Assembly: GCA_029933125.1 (NCBI GenBank)
Contig: JAOZOU010000001.1
Location: 456,702-520,701, forward strand
DNA: 64,000 nucleotides
Source of the DNA: a bacterium
GTDB taxonomy: Bacteria; Arandabacterota; Arandabacteria; Arandabacterales; Arandabacteraceae
Reading direction: 5' to 3'
Shown here piece after piece: positions 44,092-51,052 of the stretch (positions are counted from its first letter, which is position 1; every line of letters begins with the position of its first letter). Both the position numbers and the translations under genes were made by a program. Below the pieces are notes generated by a model that worked only from the letters and a program-made list of their open reading frames with translations, ran no database searches and was not told where the DNA came from.

Positions 44092-44640
44092 CGGTCACCT
44101 CCTCATCAAACAGTTCAACACCGGCACCGCTATTGCAACCCATGGGCTTGCTAAGGTGTCGTCACGGAAACCGGAACCAAGCGGCTTCAACCTTCCACTC
44201 GCATCCGCCTCTTCGCGCACAGGGTGAGTGCAGCAGACTCACCCCATAGTACCATAGCCGGGATCCACAATCAAGCTCCCTCCAAAGTGGGGGGAATGGG
44301 TGGGGACATGGTGGATGGGGACATGGTGACCCACCTGGGGTGGTGAGAATTGGGTGCCTTGGGGATGTGAGTTGGAAGGCGGTTCAAGGGGTAGCTCAAG
44401 GTGCTAGACCGGTGGCTGCAGATGCCGAGGTGGTGGCTATGGAACTCGAGGAGGAAGTTACCATTGAGATCGACCCTCTGAAAGACTGGAACCACTATCA
44501 GTCACCAGAAGACATCAACATCATCGATGCGAGGGAATCTGGCTGGGACCTGCTGGCTGATGAAGATACCATCTGGCATGAACCATCAAGACAGACCCTG
44601 GCAATCTTGAGGAGACTTCTTAAGGGGTGATCCAATAAAA
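44092..44640 (+). other. Mostly non-coding stretch with one weak frame
   Basis: A G-rich, locally repetitive part (GGGTGGGGACATGGTG near 44297) precedes a 96-codon plus-strand frame (44340-44630). Its second half is acidic and hydrophilic (MELEEEVTIEIDPLKDWNHY from ATG 44441) and could be a short antitoxin-like or remnant protein, but it lacks a good ribosome-binding site. Otherwise no feature was seen. Confidence 0.3.
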
Positions 44641-44691
44641 TGAGGGGCACAATAAACAATATAGGGTTTCTCCCCCAGAAAGGAGATCAAC

Positions 44692-45039
44692 ATGTGCCCC
44701 GTAAGTTATTATACCATGATGAGAGCAAAAGACAAGATGTTTGATCTGAGATTGGCTATGGTCAAGCCTGCCTGTGCGATGCACGCAGACAGGCCTGCCT
44801 GTGCGTCGCACGCAGACAGGTATGCCAGAGCCCACGGCATAAGGCCTGCCGCAAGAGCCTTCTCAACCACAGAAACATGGTATGAAAGCTTGCGGGTGGT
44901 GATGGCTCTCTCCAGGTATCCAGAGCCAAGAAAGGCCAAAATCCGGATGGAAACACCCCAAATGCACCTCTTCATCACTCGCAATCACAAAGCAATTCTT
45001 AGCAAAACAGACCTATTCGTCGGGAAACAATTCTTATAA
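44692..45039 (+). pseudogene. Transposase remnant with helix-turn-helix start, carrying two palindromic repeats
   Basis: The frame begins after AGAAAGGAGA and reads RLAMVK, then an 18-residue insert, then YARAHGIRPAARAFSTT, a transposase-type helix-turn-helix (compare YAxxHGxxxAARxFxxS). The rest is scrambled by shifts; another frame retains RAKKGQNPDGNTPN. GGGGCAC (44643) and GTGCCCC (44694) form an inverted repeat around the leader. No catalytic domain remains. Confidence 0.55.
44767..44820 (+). repeat. 27-bp palindromic repeat, copies D and E in direct tandem
   Basis: D is CCTGCCTGTGCG then ATGCACGCAGACAGG (44767-44793); E is CCTGCCTGTGCG then TCGCACGCAGACAGG (44794-44820). Together 54 nt = 18 codons are read as PACAMHADR PACASHADR, a different frame of the repeat from copies A-C, and the host frame stays open. 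Confidence 0.8.
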
Positions 45040-45414
45040 TAGCTGAGAATGTTTGTTCTATAGTACAAAGGCAGAGAAAGAAAAGCTAAAGTCTCCATAA
45101 ATGCACAGCGATACATTAAATAGGGTTAAGGACTGTGGGGATTGTGCATTATGTGCATCAATAGCCAAACATTGCCCTCTATCTCCAAGAGTTGCATCGC
45201 GCAAATATGTTCAGAGAGAAACAATCTGCATCCTACCCATCCGGGTCTTGAAGCATATTGCAGAAGCCCTGCCAGGACGAATTTTCACGGAAACTGCATG
45301 TGTCAAGGGATAATCGTGGCTGGATTCGAGGAGGGTATGGCAAGTGAGCCTTAGAGCGATGGGAAAACCTAGCAAGAGTAGGTTCCTTGTATCCCAGGTT
45401 CGTGGTGATCATCA
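45040..45414. other. Non-coding stretch
   Basis: About 375 nt. Frames of 60-70 codons are present but have no ribosome-binding site or recognisable sequence. Confidence 0.4.
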
Positions 45415-45888
45415 ATGAAAGCCATCGTATGCGTCCTGATCTTGCTTCTTGCCGAAGCCAACCCCATCATAGCAGGTGACATAGTTGCCACTGGCGGTTG
45501 GACTGAAGCCATAGATGGCAGCGACCTTGCATCCGGTGCTGGCAGCGACTTGCAAAGTACCTACGAGAGCGCCACCGATGCAACCGTCCTCGACGTTAAC
45601 CCATCATCTGAGTTCTACAGAGTTGATGTCCATAGATCTGATATCAATTGGCCTAGCAGCCTTACGCTTTACATAAAGCGTACGAGTGATGGTACAGGAG
45701 GGGGATCGATCTCCTTCGGCAAGACTTACAGGGAAGTGACACCAACAGATGCCTCCTTCTTCAATGGATATCTAAGCCGATCTGGCATTAACGTTCAGTA
45801 CAAAGTGACAGGGATGTCAATAGATATCCCGCCCGAGACATATTCCACGACAGTTGTTTTCACAATTGTAGATACCGGTGGTCCCTAG
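45415..45888 (+). CDS. Secreted protein of unknown function
   Basis: The 157-residue protein opens with a signal peptide (MKAIVCVLILLLAEANPIIAG). The mature part is beta-rich and polar (GGWTEAIDGSDLASGAGSD, SSLTLYIKRTSDGTGGGSISF). It has no cysteine after the signal and no known domain. The ribosome-binding site is weak. A structural surface or fibre protein is possible. Confidence 0.65.
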   Translation: MKAIVCVLILLLAEANPIIAGDIVATGGWTEAIDGSDLASGAGSDLQSTYESATDATVLDVNPSSEFYRVDVHRSDINWPSSLTLYIKRTSDGTGGGSISFGKTYREVTPTDASFFNGYLSRSGINVQYKVTGMSIDIPPETYSTTVVFTIVDTGGP

Positions 45889-46144
45889 TGAAGTAGACTC
45901 CAATTGGACCAAGATATACAAAAGCACATGATCGAATTCATAAAAGAGGAAATTGGTCTCCAGTGCATTGGAGGCCTGTTATTCTCCTTCAAGAATCTCA
46001 TTCATGCTCATTATTATCGGGATGGATCTGCGTCCAAAATTGGCTCCAACTATCCTGCGCTCTGTCGATATGTTGCAACCTTGACAATGAAATGACTATG
46101 ACGGGAGCCGATCCCTTAACATCCTGAAGGAGAATCTTAAAGAC

Positions 46145-46924
46145 CTAGTCAAGATATACTACTCGCGTCTGTTCTGGTATCATCACCTCAGCATTGATGT
46201 AAGCACGATGCCATCCTTCGAGTCTAATTGTGGCATGGTCAGCATGACGCACATAGCCTCGAACATATACGTCCGGATTCATCACCATGCGTCTGGCATA
46301 TTTTGCGAGAAAGATGTCTTCCTTGCTCAACCGTGCATACTCTTCGGGCGTATATGTCCGATCGCGGAAAACGTAGACAAGCTCGCCACCGAGCCTCACA
46401 AGCTCTTCACAAATGTGAGGTTTGCTGCGGGGTGTGCGCTGCAAGGGTTCATCCTTGAGGATGACTGTCTTATTGAACTGCTTGTCGGTTGGCACGAAGA
46501 ACCACTCACCCTGTCGCTTGAATACTTCATTACGCCGTTTGTTGATGATGTCACGTCGGGCCTTCCTAATCTTTTCCTCAAGTGCAGAGGGAAGCAGCGA
46601 TTCCTTGGCAGCCCTGACTGTGCTAACACGATCCCCAATGGCAGCAACAAACCAGTGCCGCTCATCATGTCCACAAAGGAACCTTCTACCATCCCTTGCG
46701 TAAAGAAGCAGATGGCGCTCCTTGGGAACAGTCTGCAGAACTTCAAACTCAGGAGCCTTGTCCGCCAGGGCGAGCTCAAAATACTCCCCTCGGCGGTCAG
46801 TCTTGATGTCGATGCGGTACTCGTCGGAGTCATGCACAGGGCGTCCCATCAGATCCGTGAATTCAACGAACTTTACCCTGGCACCTATCGCTTCAAAGTG
46901 CTTAACTAGGACGTCGAAGCGCAT
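46145..46924 (-). CDS. Conserved-looking protein of unknown function
   Basis: The 259-residue soluble, basic protein has FLCGHDERHWFVAAIGD near residue 85, a helical basic segment LEEKIRKARRDIINKRRNEVFKRQGEWFF, and a C-terminal VYVRGYVRHADHATIRLEGWHRAYINAE. GAGGGGTG precedes the ATG. Proteins of this appearance occur on mobile or accessory DNA, but I cannot name the family. The basic character is compatible with nucleic-acid binding. Confidence 0.7.
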   Translation of the reverse strand: MRFDVLVKHFEAIGARVKFVEFTDLMGRPVHDSDEYRIDIKTDRRGEYFELALADKAPEFEVLQTVPKERHLLLYARDGRRFLCGHDERHWFVAAIGDRVSTVRAAKESLLPSALEEKIRKARRDIINKRRNEVFKRQGEWFFVPTDKQFNKTVILKDEPLQRTPRSKPHICEELVRLGGELVYVFRDRTYTPEEYARLSKEDIFLAKYARRMVMNPDVYVRGYVRHADHATIRLEGWHRAYINAEVMIPEQTRVVYLD

Positions 46925-47544
46925 CTTCTACACCCCTCTCTGGCTAAAAGTTGAGCAACTAGGAGTCGCACCAAGGAGATGCAACCAGACAGGAATCTCG
47001 AAGAGCCGTCGTTCAGTGTGCGAACTGATTCGAAAAGGACCTCTCGCAACCTGCATTCTTAACTTAAGCGATTATGCCTCAGATGTCAATAACTTTTTTC
47101 GAGCTGTCATTGCAACTCAAGAATGTCATCTTGCTTGCAAAGTAGAAGTGTCACCCTTTGTGAGATCTCTTTCCCCAGCTCCTAACCACCAGTCTTCCTT
47201 ACCTCCAGGGGCAACCTTGTAGAACTTAGGTGGGAAGATGCAGTAGATAAAGAGGGAGACACAATAGATACAGTGAGCGGTGCTTGCCGCAGAACGGGAA
47301 GGAGATAGAAATCGTCATCGGATAGTTAGCAGGTCATGATCCAATGGGGCTGCCAATCCTCATTCGAGAATGATTGTCTCCACTGATTCCTCGTGCGGAG
47401 CATCACTGTTAAAGAGCCATAAGATGGCAAAGGTAAGCCCCGCTAGCCACTGGACACCGTATCTGGCTGTAGAGCAAGCGGAGATGGGTGCGGGCCATCT
47501 AATCCAAGCCACGCATGCTACCAATTGACTCAGTCTAAGTGGCT
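46925..47544. other. Non-coding stretch
   Basis: About 620 nt with no convincing gene. A 62-codon reverse frame at 47360-47548 would need a TTG start and has no ribosome-binding site. Confidence 0.4.
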
Positions 47545-47769
47545 TCAAGGCATGGATCTGCCCTTGCGGATTTCTTGCTGGATCGCTTTTATTTCATCAG
47601 CGTATCGCTCAGGCGCTTCAACGTGGCCCCACCCTTTTTGCGCCTGGAAAATGCCATCGTAGGCTGAATCATGGTAGCTACGGATCAAGTGTGGAATGCC
47701 CCGCTCCTTAAGAATCGTCTCCACGAGTTTGGCTTCAAACTCATTCTCAAAAACGACTATCTTTTTCAT
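47545..47769 (-). CDS. DUF2007-like putative signal-transducing protein
   Basis: The 74-residue protein matches the short DUF2007 pattern: MKKIVVFENEFEAKLVETILKERGIPHLIRSYHDSAYDGIFQAQKGWGHVEAPERYADEIKAI in its beta-alpha-beta order (N-terminal strand, EAxxxxxxLxxxGIP, VxVxxxxxxxA). The ribosome-binding site is weak. Family function is unknown. Confidence 0.7.
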   Translation of the reverse strand: MKKIVVFENEFEAKLVETILKERGIPHLIRSYHDSAYDGIFQAQKGWGHVEAPERYADEIKAIQQEIRKGRSMP

Positions 47770-48017
47770 ACGATCCGATCTACAAAGTGCACGCCTTTTT
47801 CGCCTGCCGCCCGCAAGCCATACTCTGATCCGCCTAGCTTCACTGATCTCTCGAGATTGGCAGAACCATCACCTAGTATCACAAGTATATCCAAAAGCCG
47901 GCGAAAATCAAATGCCACTTCGAAACAACACCGTAGATTGACATTACAGATGGGAGCCAGCAGGCTCTCTCGACAGCCATCAGCCAAAGGCTAATGAGGC
48001 TCATTTGCGCACGATCG

Positions 48018-48118
48018 GATTTGGCGATTTTTAGCTCCGACCCCAAAATGGGCGATTTGGCGATTTTTAGCTCCGACCCCAAAATGGGCGATTTGGTGAT
48101 TTTTAGCTCCGACCCCGG
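48018..48118. repeat. 36-bp tandem direct repeat, 2.8 copies
   Basis: Units start at 48018, 48054 and 48090 with GATTTGGCGATTTTTAGCTC and continue CGACCCCAAAATGGGC; the third has one change and ends at 48118. The last unit covers the final codons and stop of the 48103-49653 gene, so the array probably grew from the gene's 3' end. There are no spacers, so it is not a CRISPR array. Confidence 0.85.
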
Positions 48119-49653
48119 AGGATGTGCATGGTGTAGGTTAGGCCTGTGAAGGGATCGTCGTAGGCAAAGCCGGACTCCAGGGTAAAATCAATATCAGGGG
48201 GGAGTCCAAGCGCCTTGCGAAAATCATCTCCGCCAACCGCATCCGAAGACACGAATACTCTGTTACCACTTTTGAGAGCCTCAATTGCAGCTTGCCTTGC
48301 CTCGAGATTCATACGCAGAAAGGGCTCCCGCTTACCCCGCCCACCTCTTACGACAGCATAGACTCTGAGACCGTGACCATAATAGTCGAGCAGCCTGTAG
48401 ATCCTGCTGTCGTGTACGATGACGACATCAGGGGGCTGAGCTCTTGCAAACAATTCCATCAATACCACAGCCCTATCATCATAGCTGTGGTGACGCACGA
48501 GAATGCCACCAAAGAGGTTCCCGAAGATGAGACAAGGGACAAGAGCGACGCCAACAATTGTGCCCAGGCTTCTCATCTTAGCCCGTTGCGCTATCCACTC
48601 ATAGCCCCTCCCAACAAGAACAAGCAGTGAGACGATTACGGGTGTCCAGAAGGTGCGATTATGTGCTCCCCACCATATCCCAACTGCGCCAAAAACAACT
48701 ATGAAGGCAGCAAGCAATCGATCTTCATACTTCCAGCTCCTGAGGCCACATCCCCTAAGAGCTCCAGCAAGTCCCAGCAAGAGATAGGCACCAAGCAAGA
48801 AAAAGGGTAGGGCGGCAAGATAAAAGCCAGCATCCTTGGCCTTTCCCCAGAGAAGATAGGGCTTGAGATTCATTCCACCCAAAAAGGCTCCACCCAGGCC
48901 TCGCCCAATTAGACTGAGCCTCAAATTACTGAGAGTGCCATATTGGGTGCCGCGAAACAGATGAAGATAATCAGTCATCCATCTCACCAATCCACCAGTC
49001 GTTCCTGCACGCATCAGGTATTTCCCCGCAAGAAGATAGGGCAGGGCAACAAGTGCCCCGAACAAAACCAGATAGGTCGCAATCAATTGAGATCTTCGAG
49101 GCTTAAGGCACAATGCGAAAATCACAAAAGGTGCGACGAGAGCAAGCTCTTGATGGAAGAGCACACCCACACCACTTACAAGAGCAAGAAGACACGCGTC
49201 TTTAAGGCGTGGCTCTTTCGCCATGACATCAATCAAGACGAGAAGAGAAAGCACTGTGAAAAGCACAAAGAATGGAACAGGCTCACCTTGTGTCGAAAAG
49301 CTCCAGACAAGATATGCAAATGCGAAGGATACGAGCGTGATCACATAGGCGAAAGTAGCTTTGATCAGCCTTCTTGCGAGCACCGAGAAGGCAAAAACAG
49401 CAAGGCATGAGACCATGAGGCTCAGCACCTTAAGAGCATAAGCTGAACGTCCATCATATCCCAACTCCTGCCAGAGTCGATACCACACTCTCTGGAGAGG
49501 GAGGAAAGCAAGATGATGGGGGTGAAGAAGATCAAACCTGTTTCCCATCTCGATGTCTTTGTAATATGAAAGTGAATCATAGGTGCTCGAATGTGAAAAA
49601 CTCACTGCATATATCAATGCCACAAGACAGACGAAGAGGAGCCCTACCTTCAC
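48103..49653 (-). CDS. Polytopic GT-C-like membrane glycosyltransferase-type protein
   Basis: The 516-residue protein begins with GTG after AAAGGTGG. It has ten or more transmembrane helices. The first loop contains SSTYDSLSYYKDIEMGNRFDLLHPHHLAF, in the position where PMT/ArnT/GT39-type enzymes keep their catalytic acidic residue. The soluble C-terminus has PPDVVIVHDSRIYRLLDYYGHGLRVYAV. Family GT39 or DUF2723 is plausible; the donor and acceptor are unknown. Confidence 0.75.
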   Translation of the reverse strand: MKVGLLFVCLVALIYAVSFSHSSTYDSLSYYKDIEMGNRFDLLHPHHLAFLPLQRVWYRLWQELGYDGRSAYALKVLSLMVSCLAVFAFSVLARRLIKATFAYVITLVSFAFAYLVWSFSTQGEPVPFFVLFTVLSLLVLIDVMAKEPRLKDACLLALVSGVGVLFHQELALVAPFVIFALCLKPRRSQLIATYLVLFGALVALPYLLAGKYLMRAGTTGGLVRWMTDYLHLFRGTQYGTLSNLRLSLIGRGLGGAFLGGMNLKPYLLWGKAKDAGFYLAALPFFLLGAYLLLGLAGALRGCGLRSWKYEDRLLAAFIVVFGAVGIWWGAHNRTFWTPVIVSLLVLVGRGYEWIAQRAKMRSLGTIVGVALVPCLIFGNLFGGILVRHHSYDDRAVVLMELFARAQPPDVVIVHDSRIYRLLDYYGHGLRVYAVVRGGRGKREPFLRMNLEARQAAIEALKSGNRVFVSSDAVGGDDFRKALGLPPDIDFTLESGFAYDDPFTGLTYTMHILRGRS

Positions 49654-49820
49654 TTCAAACCACCTTTAGCTGTAAGAAGGCTTAGTTTATGGTGTGAGTA
49701 TAAACGCTTGGTGAAGGGACTAGCAATAGTTTAGAGTTTCAAGAAAGGGGCAAGATAGGCAAATGCACCTACCCTTCTTAAGCAAGCACAACATTTTGGG
49801 GTTCTAAGCTCACGCCCCGG

Positions 49821-50312
49821 CTAGTGATAAAGAGCTTTGATTGCACTCCAGGTGCTCTCCTGTGTGTCGGTATAGATGCATGTCCAATCTTCAAAACCTG
49901 CAGCCACACCAACACCGCCAAAGGTGAGAACCCACTCAATTGTTATCGAGCAGAATCCAGGTGGAACGATGAAGTCAAAGCAGCATAGAGCCTCCCCAGG
50001 TGCAATTGCCTGTCCGTCGGTCCAGTAATCGACGCAACTTGAACCAGGTTCAAAATGCCCGTTCCAGCACTCAGGATGGCTGATTGCAACAATCTCAACT
50101 GGCTGTCCCTGTCTATCAACAACGCACATGTGTACGTCATTGATTGAATCTGGACCAGCCTGAACCAAGAAGGTATACATGACATGGTCCTGCCAGGGGG
50201 TTCCTGAGTCAAGCACTGAGCATCCGTCAAAGAAGACTCCAGCACCTCCGGCGCTCACACCCGTAGCAGCCGAAAGAATCAACACGAGGCCCACGAATAG
50301 CCGCTTTGCCAT
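49821..50312 (-). CDS. Secreted protein with C-terminal KALY motif
   Basis: The 163-residue protein has a signal peptide (MAKRLFVGLVLILSAATGVSAG) and a beta-rich mature part with four or five cysteines (FFDGCSVLD, HPECWNGHF, GEALCCFDFIVPPGFC, DWTCIYTD), probably disulfide-bonded. It ends in STWSAIKALYH, close to the end of the protein at 43648-44091. AAGGAGGTGAGG precedes the ATG, and a consensus promoter lies about 130 nt upstream. Function unknown. Confidence 0.75.
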   Translation of the reverse strand: MAKRLFVGLVLILSAATGVSAGGAGVFFDGCSVLDSGTPWQDHVMYTFLVQAGPDSINDVHMCVVDRQGQPVEIVAISHPECWNGHFEPGSSCVDYWTDGQAIAPGEALCCFDFIVPPGFCSITIEWVLTFGGVGVAAGFEDWTCIYTDTQESTWSAIKALYH

Positions 50313-50440
50313 AAGCCCTCACCTCCTTGTAGGTTTGTCTGGACTGTAGGCAAAACATGGAGTGTGCCGTACCCTATGATATATCGCAGGCTCCAACCTG
50401 AATCGCCCCGCAGAAAAGTAACCTCTGCTGTCGTAAAGCG

Positions 50441-50469
50441 ATTATACAACAGGTTATCTCCAAAGTCAA
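50441..50469 (-). promoter_or_regulatory. Promoter of the secreted KALY protein gene
   Basis: Reverse-strand TTGACT (50469-50464) and perfect TATAAT (50446-50441) are separated by 17 nt. The leader would be about 120 nt. Confidence 0.6.
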
Positions 50470-50605
50470 CCTCCCGATCTTCCTCAGAAATAATCTATTC
50501 GAAGGAGGGGTGTTTACTCAAAATAAGGTTGGTCAAACTTGGGGCATGTGATATAGAGGACCACCATGGGCTATCCATCGATCCCAACAGAAAGGAGAAC
50601 AACCC

Positions 50606-50906
50606 ATGGTGGCAACGTTTCCAAAGGGAGTATACAAGATGACCGAGCGTATGTCCATCATTTCTGCCAACAGCAGGCGATATCGCAAGGCTGGAAGGAA
50701 ACTGAAGGGCAAGATACTTGATGAACTCACCCTTATTGAATAGGATGCTGACATCCAGTATGATAACCAAGACAACAAAGAAAGCTCTTCACGCCACAAG
50801 AGACTCTATTGACCTACTCAAACTCCTATCCCAGATTGAGACCCTGCAGAAGCAACTTGACCGTGCATACAGGCTCAAGCACACAGGAACAGGAGTAGCA
50901 AGATGA
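50606..50906 (+). pseudogene. Transposase remnant (start and end only)
   Basis: AAAGGAG precedes ATG 50606, which opens a 45-residue frame with MTERMSIISANSRRYRKAGRK and LKGKILDELT, typical of the N-terminus of DDE transposases that begin with a short helical domain. It stops at 50743. A second frame to 50906 ends LLSQIETLQKQLDRAYRLK, like the C-terminal helix of the same type of transposase. The catalytic core is deleted. Confidence 0.6.
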
Positions 50907-51052
50907 TGCTCCAGAGCATACCTCAACCTATACCTATTTCACGCAGCTCTATTTTTGAGGAAAGACGGTAAGCGCTCTGATCGTTTAGGGAAGATCGGGC
51001 AAGGAAGTTTCGAGCAACGGACAGACATGAACTGGTCGTGGGATAGGGTCAA

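Noticed and set aside
45904-46095. 63-codon plus-strand frame after the secreted protein gene
   Set aside because: No ribosome-binding site and no recognisable sequence; it may be a remnant, but this cannot be supported.
47360-47548. 62-codon reverse frame after the DUF2007-like gene
   Set aside because: It needs a TTG start without a ribosome-binding site and the sequence looks random.
47766-47987. 73-codon reverse frame overlapping the DUF2007-like start as ATGA
   Set aside because: The overlap is suggestive, but it needs a TTG start, lacks a ribosome-binding site and shows no recognisable sequence; not strong enough to call.
48018-48118. 36-bp repeats as a CRISPR array
   Set aside because: The units are directly adjacent with no spacers, and no cas gene is present in the window.
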